From Aralia elata (lineage: Eukaryota; Streptophyta; Magnoliopsida; Apiales; Araliaceae), in the NCBI GenBank assembly GCA_034770075.1, contig CM068382.1, forward strand, positions 83,854,643 to 83,918,642: a DNA stretch of 64,000 nt. Direction: 5' to 3'. The notes under the pieces are model-generated. The model had not been told where the DNA came from, ran no database searches, and was given only the letters and a program-made list of their open reading frames with translations. Made by a program: the position numbers and the translations under genes. Positions 33,517 through 45,900 of this stretch are shown one piece after another (the stretch's first letter is position 1; each line of letters opens with the position of its first letter).

Positions 33517-35481
33517 TTGAAAATCATGATGTCAAATAAGGGAAAAGCGTTATCGGCACACGGGGAATCTACTGCTGATCGCTCTCAGCCCAAGGGTTCA
33601 GCGAAAGATAGATTAGGACCTTCAAAAAGTGTTTCGGATAGGCTGGGTCCCCAAAGTCGCTCGGTGGGTCAACCCGACCCTCGGGCGGCAATTGTTAAAA
33701 GAAAACTATTCCCCACAACTCGGAGGACGGGTGGACATGATGATGGTGCCGATGACCGGAATTCTAGACCGAATCAAGATCGAGATAAGAGGGAATTGAT
33801 CTTGTCTAGGAAGATTCAGCAGAACCAGGAAGCTATGGAGGCCATACGCCTTCAGCAAGTGAAGCTGGATAAACAGTTGGCTTCATTGTTACATGGCGAA
33901 GAAGTTTCCTCTAGTCTTCAACGGAGTCAGGGAGATCCCTCAGAAAATCGACCCAGGACACACAGTCCGGGCGGTCCTTGACGGGAAAATAGCAGGCCAA
34001 AGAGCCGCACCCCAGTCCGCGGCGGGCACCGAAGTCGCTCGCAGGACGCTGGTAGGCCGAAGAGCCGCACCCCAGTCCGCAGCAGGCACCGAAACCGTTC
34101 CTAGGACCGGAGCAGGCCGAGGAGCCGCTCCCCGATCCGCAGGAGGCATAATAGCCGCTCGTAGGACAACCGCAGACCAAGGAGCCGCACACCTGACCGG
34201 GGCAAGCGTCAGAGCCGCCCCTGGGATAATTCGGGAGTCAGGCCTGAGCCGACTCTTCGGGAGAAAGAGACCGATGCCCTTGCAAAAAGGCTGAAAGAAG
34301 TGGAGCAAAGGCTAGCGGCGGCCGATCAGTCAGCAGAATTGTCGAACAATTCTAAGTCACCTTTTACCCCGGAGATCAAGCAGGTAAAGGCTGATAAGTC
34401 TAAAAAAATGCCGCCATTGGAGACGTATGACGGCATTGGGGATCCGTATGATCACACCCATGCATACAATCATATCATGGACTATTACGATCATCCTGAT
34501 GCCGCCAAGTGTCATATGTTCGTCACTACGCTGAAACATGGGGCTCGGGAATGAATGGCGTCTCTTAGTCCGAACTCGATCGGCTCATGGGAACAGTTGT
34601 GTGATAAGTTCCATGCTAGGTTCGGCAGCAACAAGCGAAGGGGAAGGCTGACAACATCACTAATGCAAGTCAAGCAGCGCACCGAAGAGAGCCTCGGCCA
34701 ATATGTAAAAAAGTTCAAGGAAGCTGTTGGTACGGTGACCGATCTGAATGTGCAGCAGGCTGTGGGGTTTTTCACCACTCGATTGGACATAACTAAGTCT
34801 AAAAATTGGTTAAAGATCTTATCCTTAACCCCTCGGGGGATTTGTTAGAGGCTTATAGTCGGGCCGACGGGTTTATTACTCTTGAAGAGCCTATCGGGAG
34901 TCTGAAACCGCAGGGAAGTTCGGGGGATAGGCCTAGAGATCGAGATCGGTATAGCACCCCCAGGCAGGATAATCAGCCGAAGCGTGGTTTCAATGGGGGA
35001 GGTTCGGGAGGAAGTAGACCCCCCCTTTTCAAATAAAAATGTTAATAAAATCTACACCCCCCTAAACATGGATCGAGCTAAAATATTAAAAGAAATCCGG
35101 AACAAGCCTGGCTTTGAACCATGCCAAACAAGCATGAAGTCTTATAGGGGGAATCATAACCGATACTGTAGTTATCATCAGTCTTTGGGGCACTCTACGG
35201 AGCAGTGTTATAATTTGAAGGACCTGATCCAGAAGAAAGTACAATCTGGAGAGTTAGTTCAGTATGTCGATGGGCGAGGGACTTTGGAAAGGGCCACCAC
35301 TACTAACAATACTCAGCCGAACCCGACAGCCCAGACCGAACCAGTTCCGGTGGTTCGGGGAGTTGTGGACGTGATAACGGGCGGATCATCGGGGAAAGTA
35401 CTCAAGAAGAAAAGGCGGGGTACGCTGGATTCGGTCATGTCAGTATCTGAGCAATCTACTGGGAGAGATCGCCCATATTAG
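33517..35481 (+). pseudogene. gag: Tat gag with SR-type repeat
   Basis: Gag opens near 33517-33529 and has a Gln/Arg-rich helix, then the 60-bp serine/arginine repeat (33994-34233), a coiled stretch (LAKRLKEVEQRLAAAD), and the capsid domain PPLETYDGIGDPYDHTHAYN. The capsid domain ends near DLLEAYSRADGFITLEE. A zinc-binding motif CSYHQSLGHSTEQC lies near 35170. Stops are at 33979, 34105, 34165, 34552 and 35479, with shifts near 34800 and at a C-run near 35020. The stops at 34105, 34165 and 34552 fit lost Trp codons. Confidence 0.88.
33994..34233 (+). repeat. Four 60-bp repeats encoding an SR-rich segment
   Basis: Units start at 33994, 34054, 34114 and 34174, each 60 bp (20 codons) in the gag frame. 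Each encodes a variant of RPRSRTPVRRRHRSRS plus a short acidic link. SR-like domains occur in splicing factors and in some viral nucleocapsid proteins. The repeats are in exact phase with no indels, which suggests selection before the element decayed. Confidence 0.85.
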
Positions 35482-36138
35482 GGTACTATTATTTCATTTA
35501 CTGATGAGGATTACCCGTCAGAACCGATCGAGTCGCACGAGGGGGCTCTGGCCATTACCGCCCAAGTTGGAACCATGGATATGAGGCGTATCATGATCGA
35601 TAATGGTTCTTCGGTCGATATTCTCTATGCCCATGCTTATCAAAGGTTAGATTTGGGAGGAAGAAAGATGGAAGTTGGACACGAGCCACCGTTGTATGGG
35701 TTCGGCAATGATCCAATTCGGGTGGCAGGGACTATCGAGTTGCCGGTCATCTTCGGGATGGCTCCTCGACAGGTGGAGGTCAGCGTCAGATTCTACGTGG
35801 TGTATGTGGATTCGGCTTATAATGCTATTTTGGGAAGGCTGACATTAATGGCGTTGCAGGCCGTAACCTCCATCCCTCATTTCAAGATAAAATTCCCTAC
35901 AGCGAACGGGGTCAGTGAGGTGAAGGGCGACTTGGACTTAGCCCGAAGGTGTTACAGAACTTCATTGATTTCTTCGGCTATGGGTAGGTGTATGCAGAAA
36001 TAGACCATGACAATTGAGGTTGAACCCTTCACCGAAGGAAGCACCGAATCACTCGCCCTACCAGCCGAGGAGACGGGGGATATTGAATTAGTTACGGGCA
36101 AAAAAGAGAAAACAATAAAAATTGGTTCGGGCATATAG
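35482..36138 (+). pseudogene. Tat aspartic protease
   Basis: The active site reads MIDNGSSVDILYAHAY near 35596, the Tat form of D-x-G-S. It is followed by VSVRFYVVYVDSAYNAILGR and a hydrophobic C-terminus. The frame stops at TAG 36001-36003, then continues to TAG 36136-36138. The protease would mature Gag-Pol. Confidence 0.82.
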
Positions 36139-37371
36139 GAGCCGTTTAGGACAGGGCTGATCGACTTACTTCGGGTTTACGCCGACATCTTTGCTTGGGA
36201 GCTCAGTGATATGCCAGGGATAGACGAGTCGGTCGCTGTTCATAAGTTGTGTGTAGATCTGACTAAGAAGCCTGTTCGACAAAAGAGAAGGATTTTTGCT
36301 CCGGAGTGGCAAAAAATTATTGATGAGGAAATAGCGAAACTTCTGGAAGCGGATTTTATCTATAAGATTGATTAGCCGGAGTGGCTCGCGAACATGGTCC
36401 TTGTCCAAAAGCAGAATGGCAAGTGGAGGGTATGTATTTACTACACAGATTTGAACAAAGCATGCCCGAAGGACTTTTACCCTTTGTCGCATATTGATCA
36501 ATTGATAGATGCAACTTCGGGCTTTGCTATATTGAGCTTTATGGATGCTTTTTCGGGTTATCATCAGATATCAATGTACAAGAAGGATATTCCGAAAATA
36601 GCTTTCATCACCCATCAAGCGATTTATGCTTACAAGAAAATGAAGTTCGGGCTCCCCAATGCCGACGTGACGTATCAACGAATGATGAATTACGTCTTCA
36701 GGAGGCAACTAGGAAAGAGTATGGAGGTCTATGTGGATGACATGATCGTCAAAAGCTCTTTCGTGCTAGGCCACTTGGATAATTTGGAGGATTATTTTTA
36801 GACTATCAGGGAGCACAATATTCGGCTGAACCCTCCCAAATGTACCTTCGGTCTTGGGTCGGGAAAGTTCCTCGGTTATATGGTGAGCAAGAGGGGTATT
36901 GAGGCAAATCCTGAGAAGATCAAGGCTGTTATAGATATGAAGTCGCCAAAGTCATTTAAAGACGTATAGAGGCTAACTGGTCGGATCGCGACACTTCGGA
37001 GGTTCATGTCAAAATCTACGGAAAGATGTCTCCCATTCTTCGATACTCTGAAGGGTCCGAAGAACGAGAAGACTTTTCAGTGAAATTCTGAATGTGAGGA
37101 TGCGTTCCAAGGGATCAAAAAATACTTGTCCTCTGCACCGTTGCTGATGAAGCCGATCCTTTCGGAACCATTGTATCTGTACTTGGCTGCCAGCTCATTA
37201 GCGGTCGGGGCGGTCTTAGTTCGGGAATCTGGGGGAAAACAGTTCCCCGTTTATTATGTTAGTCATGCCCTTTGGGATGCTGAGACGAGGTACCCGAGCT
37301 TGGAGAAGTTCGCCTATGCGTTGATCATTGCCAGTAGGAAGCTTCGACATTATTTTCAAGGTGTTGCATAA
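36139..37371 (+). pseudogene. Tat RT and first RNase H
   Basis: RT motifs are VCIYYTDLNKACPKDFYPL, FMDAFSGYHQISMYKKDIPK, MKFGLPNADVTYQRMMNYVF and an intact YVDDMIVKS near 36733. RNase H starts at LYLAASSLAVGAVLVRESGG and runs to KLRHYFQ. Stops at 36373, 36799, 36967 and 37081 interrupt it. Near 37362 a short deletion and frameshift appear to have removed the end of this RNase H domain. Confidence 0.9.
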
Positions 37372-39272
37372 GCCTGACGTTTCCGAGCGTTTGGCTGTAT
37401 GGGCTATGGATTTAACCCAATTTCATTTGGAATATCATCCTCAGACAACAATAAAAGGTCAGGCTTTAGTCGACTTTGTGGTGGAATGTTCGTTTTCTGA
37501 GGATGATTCGATTGTTCAACTAGAGGTAGTGAATTCTGTTTCGGACATACGGCCGGTTCTGACTTCTTGGACATTGTATGTTGATGGGTCCTCCACTTCG
37601 GATTCAAGTGGGGCGGGAGTAATTCTAACAAGCTATGAGGGATTCAGGGTTCAGCAGGCCATTCGCTTCGGGTTCAAAGCAACCAATAATGAGGCTGAAT
37701 ATGAGGCGATTCTGGCAGGACTTCGGTTGGTGAAGAGTTTGGAGGTTCAGAGGTTGATCATTTTTAGTGATTCTCAGCTCGTAAAGCAAATATCGGGAGA
37801 ATATGAAGCTCGGGGGGCGAGGATGTCCAAGTATCTAGCAGAGGTCAAACATCGGTTGCATTACTTCAGTTCGTTTGCTTTCGAAGGGGTGGATCGGTCC
37901 AGTAATACGATTGCTGATGTGTTGTCCAAGCTAGCTGCTTCGGATACAGGTACTTTTAGCAGATCAATCTATTTGGAGGTATTGGAGTTACCGAGCATTC
38001 AGGTATCAGAGGTCTTGGTTGTGGAACGCTCAGATTGTTGGTTGACCCCGTATATAAGTTACTTGGCTGATGGTGTGTTGCCTTCGGATCGTTTAGTAGC
38101 AAAGAAGATAAAGTATAGGAGTTCTAACTTCGTACTGATCGATGGAGATTTGTATAGGCGTGCGTACTCTTCACCTTTATTGAAGTGTTTGGTCATGTCT
38201 GAAGCGGAGTATGTACTTCGGGAAGTTCATGAAGGAATCTGTGGCGATCATATGGGGGCCAAATCGCTAGTGTATAAGGTACTTTGGCAGGGATATTATT
38301 AGCCTACCATTTTCAAAGAAGTTAAGGATTATGTTCAGAAGTGCGTTAAGTGTCAGTTAAACAGTTCGTTGCCCCATCAGCCGCCCGAAGAACTTTGCTC
38401 TGTTCTGTCTCCGATCCCATTTGCAATTTGGGGGGTTGATATCTTAGGTCTGTTGCCAAAAGCGAAGGGTCAAGCCAGTTTTGTGATAATGGCTATAGAT
38501 TACATGACCAAATGGGTGGAAGCTAAACCCCTTCGGACGATCACGGAGCAGGAGTGCCTCAAGTTTTTTAAAGAGTTTGTGGTGTTTTGCTTCGGAATTC
38601 CTATGGTCGTGGTGTCGGACAACGGACGACAGTTCGTGGGTCCGAAGTTTGAAAAGTTCCTTAAAGATTTGGGGATCCAACATAGGAAGACTTCGGTTGC
38701 TCATCCACAATCTAACGGGCAGGTTGAGGTCACTAATCGCACGTTGATCAATGATATTGAGAGAAGGTTAGATGAAGCTAAAGGAAGGTGGCCCAAAGAG
38801 CTACTAAGCGTTTTATGGGCATATCGGACAACTCCTAGGACTACCACGGGTGATACGCCGTTCAGACTGGCTTATAGTACTGATGCTCTTGTTCCAGTTA
38901 AAATCAGATCTCCCTCACTTAGGGTTAGTCAATATAAAGAACTTTACAACGATGAAGGCCTTCGGATCAATCTTGATTTGTTAGATGAAGTTCGGGAGTC
39001 AGCTTTGGTGAGGTTAGCAGTCTATCAGCAGAAGACGGCTCGATATTATAATAAAGAGGTCAAGCTTAGGAGGTTTGAAGTCGGGGATTTGGTGCTTCAG
39101 GAGGTTAAGGCGTCCACCCCCCCAAGATTCAGGTAAACTTGTGCCGAACTGGGAGGGTCCTTATGAAGTTATTGGGATGCTGAAGTCAGGGACGTACCAG
39201 CTTCGAACGATGGATGAAACAGAAATAAAGAATACTTGGCATGATAGAAGGCTTAGGCGTTATTACCAATAA
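37365..39272 (+). pseudogene. Tat second RNase H and integrase
   Basis: A second, archaeal-type RNase H (LYVDGSSTSDSSGAGVIL, NNEAEYEAILAGLRLV, IFSDSQLVKQISGEY) lies at 37574-37870, the hallmark of the Tat lineage. Integrase follows: EVHEGICGDHMGAKS and CVKCQ of the zinc module; catalytic Asp in WGVDILGLLPKAKG, Asp in VVSDNGRQFVGPKF and Glu in PQSNGQVEVTNRTL. It ends with WEGPYEVIGMLKSGTYQL and stops at 39270-39272. There is a TAG at 38300-38302 (lost Trp) and a shift at a C-run near 39118. Confidence 0.92.
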
Positions 39273-39412
39273 GTTATGTAGGTTCTCAATTTATTATTTA
39301 TGTAATTTTAATCATATATTAATGAAATAAGAGTTGGTTATCTTTGGAAAGAACAAATTTTCATTGTATTGTTGATTTGTACATTGGGAGCATGTTACAA
39401 AATAAGTCAAAA

Positions 39413-41913
39413 TTACGATGTTTGTTGCTGAGGGGGAGGATTGTCTTCGGTATCAGGTTCGTCATCCGAAGAGTCTAAAATTAAAGGGTCGAGTCCAGCG
39501 GCAAGCATCTTAGCTTTGTCTTTTTGTCGGGCATGTATACCCATCGTCGTACTGCTTCAAGACTTCTTCGGTTAGTTCGGAAGATCGGTGATATTCTGAG
39601 ATCAGCTTTAGTTTGGTCTCTTCGGTTAATGGCGGACCTTGAGCCTTCAGATCATTGAGTTCCTTCAACGATTTGGCTAATTGGAAGTGGACTGTCTTGA
39701 GCCGATTCTGTAGGCTTGTGATTGATTTTTCCATCACATCTATTATGTTCTTATCTTCGGTTCGTTCGGCCAGGAGCTCTTCGTGTTTTTCGGCCACTTC
39801 GGAGAGCTGCCACTTTATTTTCTTCAATTCTTTTTCTAGCTCTCCGCAACGGTAGGTGGTGTTGGCGTGAAGGCTTTGTTCTTTCTCGAAGCCTGACTTT
39901 ATGGCTTCTATTCATTGTTGGAGATCGGCGATTTCTGCCTTCAGTTCTTCTTCTTTGTTCTTCATTTTTTCCAAATAGCGGTGGGTTCGGGCAAGGACGG
40001 CATTCGACTGCAATTTGGGCTTGGTTAATTTGATGTGCAAAGGAAAATATAATAATAAAAGTGGCGAGCCATGTGGGTCTGGGGGGCAGGATTACTTACT
40101 CGGCCTATGTGCATAGAGTTGGCATAGATTAGCTCTTCTGTTGTGATGTCCTCAAATCTACCATCATCTTTGGGAAGGTTGAAGTACTGAAAGAGCTCCA
40201 TGGGGTAGTCTTTGGGGTCTTCGGGCCATAATGACATTGTGCATCGGGTTTCTCGAATTTCACGGACTTCGTTGGTCAAAGATGGCGACTCAGTTGAGGG
40301 GTTGTTGGTTGATTATCATGGAGGTTAGGGATCCGGGGGTGCTTCGGTATGAGGTTTCTTTGTGGGAGAGGCGGAAGAGGATTCGGCTCGCTCTTTGCGT
40401 TTTTGTAAGGGGGCTTCAGGGTCGGCAGATTCTAAGGGTTCGGTTGTGTCGGTTGGATGATGTTCAGTTCAGAGGATTGGGCTGGTTTAGTGATCAGGTG
40501 TTGGGGCGGTTTTTTGGTGTGTGCTTTGACTAGCCTTCGTTTCTTTTTAAATAGGGCGTCTTTTTCGGCTGACGTCATTTCTAGTGGACTTTTTTCGGTG
40601 AAGCTGGGTGTGGGGATGATGGTGGAGGGGTCAGCATTAGGAATCGAAGGTGGAGTTGGGGGAATGGTGGTGATCGGCTTTGCTAGGATGGGTTCTGTCA
40701 GCGGTTGGGTAGAGAGAGGATCTGCTCCTTTAGGCGAGTCAGGGGATGTCCTCGGGTTGTTTCATCAGCAAAGATGTTTGTTTGGTGACTTCGGTGGACT
40801 TTGGCTTGATGAGGGAAACTGCAAATAGAATGGGGTTATGCAGGAACTATGATAGTTTGGTATAATAAATTAATAAATCAAATTCAGCTTACGTTTGTGA
40901 TTGAATAGCCATGCTTGGTTGCTCAGGCGATCCATGTTCCATTCTTCTTCGGCCATTTTGGCTATAAGACGCATCAGCTCTTCGGCTCGGCTTCGGGGAA
41001 ATTTGTCCAGGACGACGTTGGGTCGGGAGGCTTCGGCCCAGTCGAGAACTTTGGGGATCTCAGGACCCTTAACGTAGATCCAATGAGAGTGCCAGCCCTT
41101 GTTACTGGTGGGGGTTTTCATCAAGGAGCATTTTTGGGCTGCCTTGTTTGGTTGTTTGTTGATTTGGCGAAATCCCACTTCCCTAGATCGGCCTAGGGTG
41201 AACAAAGTGAAAAAGAAGTCCATGGAGGGGTCCACGTCGCATTCTTGGCAGAAGGCGATGAAGCATATTAGGTGGATGAAGGAGTTCGGGACCAATTAGG
41301 CGAGTCCGAACCCAACAAAGCTGAGGAATGTAAGGATAAAATGGTGAAGAGGGAATCGGACCCCGTACTTTAGGGCGTACAGTGAAACGGCGGTCCAGCC
41401 ATTGGGTCGTTGATACATTCTCTCGTCTAGGTTGGGGGAACGGAGGTCATGGGTAAGGGGGATGAGATATTGTTCGCGGATTTGAGTGAGATTTTGTTTG
41501 GTGATAGAGGATTTGGTATTGATATGGATGTAAGCCTTTTCGGATGAATATTCTGCTAGCATTTTTAAAGTGTTCTTTTCGGCTTCGGTTCTGATGGGGG
41601 ATAGGGTGGCTGATGAGGAAGCGTTGGGAGGAGTGTTGTCGGCGGTGAGAGGAAGGGAGGGATTGACGTTTATGGGGTTGGGAGTAGTTGCGGGAGGAAT
41701 AGAGATGGGTGCTTTAGTAGAGGTAGTGTTAGGGTTTTCTGCGGAAGAGGTGGGGGAGTTGGTGACGACGGTGGGAGGAATTGGAGGGTCGATGTTTGTG
41801 GGGTTGGGGGTGATTGTAGGGGAGGCGATGACGGGTGTTTGAGCAAATGTTGGGTTAGGGTCTTCTGCAAAGAAGGTGGTGGAGATGTTGACGGGGGTGG
41901 AGGAGTTTGCCAT
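39413..41913 (-). pseudogene. Antisense spliced gene of Tat element (aORF)
   Basis: It is encoded opposite to gag-pol in the 3 kb before the 3' LTR. Exon 1 (41913-40893) has a Pro/Thr/Asn-rich start and then a 'putative gypsy-type transposon' domain: LYALKYGVRFPLHHFILTFL, LVPNSFIHLICFIAF, GWHSHWIYVKGPE. Intron 1 is 40892-40819 (AAAC|GTAAGC...TTGCAG). Exon 2 (40818-40100) is Pro/Lys-rich and ends in LYPEELIYAN-like text. Intron 2 is 40099-40008 (CGA|GTAAGT...TTGCAG). Exon 3 (40007-39413) is a coiled coil ending in an acidic Asp/Glu tail. One stop in exon 1 (41296), frameshifts in exons 2 and 3 and one stop in exon 3 inactivate it. The function of such ORFs is unknown. Confidence 0.82.
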
Positions 41914-42246
41914 TGATGTTCAGTGGGGTTTTTCGCCGGAGGGAATAGCCGTTGCAAAGAAATGGGAGACGAGGAAGAGGGATGCGTTGTTTGAAATGGG
42001 GCTTGGGGTTATGGCGGTTGAATTTGGGGGGATGGGGTTTTTTGGAGTTAATTGGCCTTTGAGTTCCGCGCGTTTCTCCAAAGGTGGCATAATAAATGGG
42101 TGGTATAATAGTGGTGGGTCCCGGTGGTGTGTGTTGGCTGATTTACCGAAGGTTTGGGCCTTTGGTTTTCAGGCTTAAATTATTGGGCTTTTAATGTTTG
42201 AATTCTTCCATTGAACGTTCAATTTAAGTGTAAGAGTGGGGGGCAA
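41914..42246 (+). other. Spacer and polypurine tract before the 3' LTR
   Basis: This stretch lies upstream of the antisense gene's ATG and would contain its promoter. The purine tract AAGAGTGGGGGGCAA at about 42232-42246 abuts the 3' LTR and is the plus-strand primer. I see no other gene. Confidence 0.65.
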
Positions 42247-42741
42247 TGTTGGGGTGTGTTCACTTGGGCCCAATATATTGAATGGGCCATGGTCCATGTG
42301 GAGGGGTTTTTACCTATGGGGATTTATTTTAGGAAGTATGAGGATTTTAAGGAATCTAAGACTCCTAATTATATTCAAAGTCTAGTTCACAAGGAAAGAG
42401 TCAGGATCTAACCGACTTCCTTACTTTAAGGAGATTGTGTTCGATCCAATCATATGTAATTACCATGATTAGGAGTCCAATTGGAACGGAAAAGTAGGGC
42501 GTTAAAGGCGGTGTGATCAGCTATAAATACAAGGCTAAACCCTAAATTTAAAGGTAATGACTTTTTTCTCACTAAAGTGCTAAATCTCCATTGTTTATAC
42601 CTAGAACGGCCTGTACTTATTCTCACACCGGAGCTATACCCCGGCGGCGAAAGCCGTCAGCTCTCTGAGTGTGGTTTGTTTCTGTGCAGGATTCAGCGCG
42701 TATTTGGTGATTGGGCGCGCATCGAAATCTTGGCGTTAACA
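42247..42741 (+). repeat. 3' LTR of Tat element
   Basis: It is the full-length partner of 32964-33458, 495 bp long. It keeps the TATA box (42522-42529) and the GAAA-loop hairpin with a single change outside the stem. It is followed by target duplicate GTAAC and then receptor-gene sequence. Confidence 0.95.
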
Positions 42742-42921
42742 GTAACTAATTGAAGAGTACATGTGTTTCAAAATTTCAAAATCTCATACATACGAAGATA
42801 TGAAGTATGAACTTCTAGTCTACATGTTTGTTAATTTCTCAACCAAATTAGCATGCAAAGATATAGTCACTCATACAAACTTACAAACTCAGTTCCTACC
42901 AGTAATCTCCCTATTGTATAC

Positions 42922-45900
42922 CTAGAAGTGTATAAGGAGATGCTATGAAATAGTAGGGTCCAAACCCTTGAGGAGGCTTGTATGTTTGACGGCCAAAAGC
43001 ATAACCAATCCTCTGAATCTCAGACTTATTAAAAAACTTTCCGGTCGATGGGAACAATTCCAAGTGCACCTGAAGATAATCATCCGTATTAAAGAAGGGG
43101 TTATCCAAATAAACATAACCTGGATTGAGTTCCAATTCCACCCACAGGCTCATCTCTAAAGAACGAAAAGTATTAACATTCGACAGGTCCCTGAAAGCGG
43201 GTGCTATGAAGTACAATGTCCCTTCGTATGGATAAGCGCAGTCGCAGCTTTGAGGATTGAGCTTTTGAGTTGAAACGCATGATTTGTTGCCACATTTAGC
43301 TAAGCTGGTAGAGTATGGTTTTGTGGATTGATTTTGTGGCTGACAGAAGTTCGTATTTGCTGCATTGTCGCATGCAGGGTTTCCATTCAACCTGAAATAC
43401 GGGAGAGAAAATTATACATGTTCTAGTCTAAAATTAGAGATACATTTGTAAAATGAAAACTTAAGAAAAATTTTACTTTTCCAAATTTATCCTAACAAAT
43501 GTAGTATTGGTGACATGATAGTACTGAATCAACTATGAATAAAAATAATGGCATGTTAGAAATTTCATATCAGTTTATAGCCTAAAAGTTGAAATGTATC
43601 TGTAATCTTGGAACGGAGGGAGTATATATTAAAATTAGATGGTTTCTTGGGAGTCCTAAGTCCTCACAATAATGTATTCTTGAATCCAGAACGTAGGACT
43701 ACTGTTGATATCTGGTTGTTTTGTAAGTCAACAAGCTGCAGTTGCTGGCTGATGCTGCTACCCATATCTAACGTGCCGTTGAATCCATTGTTCCTCAGTT
43801 TCCTGTAACAAGTTATTTAATTTTTTCAGTTTTTTGTACTTTTAATTTTATTTACATAAAAGGTATAGATGGTTCTAATGGATTTTAGCTTTATGTATGA
43901 GCTTACACTTGTTGGAGCTGTGGGAACCTAAATAGTTGTTGCGGCACTGGCCCTTGAAGTGGTCCATATTCAATAACCCTGAGAATCATATTTTGGTAAA
44001 TCAAATCAGCCTAATTACCCTAAGAAATTGATTGGCAGTTTATTGAAAATTTCAAATTTTACACTAGTATATATACGAAAAAACTCACAAAGTTGCAAGT
44101 GATTGTAACGTTGAGAACCATTCCGGTGCTTCTGATGACTTAAAGGAGTTGTTGCTTAAGTCCCTGCATAGAGGAACCACGTCGCAAATATACCATCATT
44201 CAAAAATCAACGTAAATTGTGGTAAAATAATAAATAAAGAGTTAAAATTTTATACATTTTCGGTATATACACGAGCGATGTTATAATTATAACACATGGT
44301 TAATGAAATAATTATATTGGAAAAAATTATCCTTATTTTAATGACTTATATCTTAACACCGCTCGTATTTATATTGTCAGTGTATCAAATTTAAACTCAT
44401 AAATAAAAGAAATGTCAAAAAATTTGGGTTCTAGTAATTCATATGTAATGTCTTACACATAGTTCAGGGAGTTCATTCCAGCCAAGTCTGGTAAAGGGCC
44501 AGAGAGGCTATTGTGTGCCAAATTACTGCAAGTGAATGTAGCAGAGTGAAAAAATACATTTTAGTGAATCGATCACATAATTAAGACGTTACGCTACATT
44601 TAAATTAGGTTTGAAAGAATGACTTACAGTTCAATGATATTGGTGAGATTGTTGAGGCTTGATGGGACAATGTCTGTAAAAGCATTTCTATTGAGTCGAC
44701 TGTTTCAAATGAGATTACTCAGGAAGTTAAGGATCATTAGAAGGAAAACTTAATTATCTTAAAGAATGAAGTAGCTACTTTAAGAGGATAGAGTCCACTC
44801 ACAGAACTTCGAGTGTCTGAACAAGTCCAATTGTTGATGGAATTTTACCAGTTAACTGGTTTTCGTCAAAAAGTCTGTCATTGCATAATTAATTAAAGGC
44901 AGTTAGAGATCATAATAGGATAACCAAAGATTAAAAGTATATATGTGTTGATCTCTCAACTTACGCGTGTATCAATACCATGTCTGAGCTAAAAAGTTTG
45001 GCAGGAATTGTGCCTGAAAGCTGGTTCTTGTTGAAATGGCTGAAAATTCATAACAAGAATTTGATAATATATGGTCTAAGCATAAACATTTTCCATAGCA
45101 AAATATTTGGATTAGGTCAAGTTGGCACTTCGTTAATTCTTTGTGAAATTTATAGCAAACAGTTACATTTAGAACAGAGTTGCATTTCTTTGCTGAAAAC
45201 TTTACAAAGATTTGACCAAGTGTGTACTTTACCCAATTCGGATCCTTCAATATAAAGGAATATGAACTAGTAATTAGGTATTTAGATTCCAAGCAGTTTA
45301 AATTGGACAATCTTTTTGATCAGCTCTATAGAAAAGAGTTGCATTCTTTTGTATAACAGAGTTGCATTTGTACTATATTTCTATAAATGTCATCTGAAAT
45401 GCAACTTTCAACTCATTTCTATAGACTGCCCACATGAATTTGCCAATTTGAACAGCTTGAATTAGAATCCATCAGTTAGTACATCAAAATATACTGCTTA
45501 CAAGTGTTTTGCTTTTTTAAGGAAGTCCAAGCCAGGGGTAGTGAGTGTTGAAACAGGGATAGATCCTGTAAGGTAATTATCTGACAGGTCTAACCAGTAG
45601 AGCTTGGAGAGATTACCCAAAGAAGCAGGTATTTCACCGGTCAAGTTATTGGAATTCAGAGCTCTGTCAAAGCAAATTTAAGTATTAAATATTCAAGAAA
45701 CATTATTCTTGTACACGCACATATAGTCCTTTTTTCTAACGAACCCAAAAAAAGGGACCAAAAACGAACCGGCTATAGCGACAGTTTTGTCCGTCGCTAT
45801 AGCATAGAAAATACGGACAAAACCGTCGCTATAGCCGGTTCGTTTTAACGACGGTTTTATCCGTCGCTATAGCATAAAAAACAGGTTTTCTATGTCATAG

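Larger units (their letters stand above)
32964..42741 (+). mobile_element. Complete Tat-lineage Ty3/gypsy element
   Basis: Identical-length 495-bp LTRs (32964-33458 and 42247-42741) are flanked by the 5-bp duplicate GTAAC at 32959-32963 and 42742-42746. The internal order is gag, protease, RT, RNase H, a second RNase H, integrase, then an antisense spliced gene before the 3' LTR. Two RNase H domains and an antisense ORF are known marks of plant Tat elements such as Grande and Retand. By eye the LTRs differ by about five percent. Stops and shifts in every gene make it inactive. It lies in, or directly downstream of, an LRR receptor gene. Confidence 0.95.

Noticed and set aside
33893..34294. 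133-codon plus-strand ORF and overlapping minus-strand ORFs at 33911-34308
   Set aside because: They are other-frame readings of the 60-bp gag repeat; the Ala/Gly/Pro patterns simply mirror the repeat.
41570..42178. Plus-strand ORFs opposite the antisense gene
   Set aside because: They are shadows of the proline/threonine-rich start of the minus-strand exon 1, which has domain similarity and splice sites.
44972..45310. 112-codon minus-strand ORF in the receptor gene
   Set aside because: It runs through intron sequence between exons 6 and 7; only 44965-45039 is exon, in a different reading.
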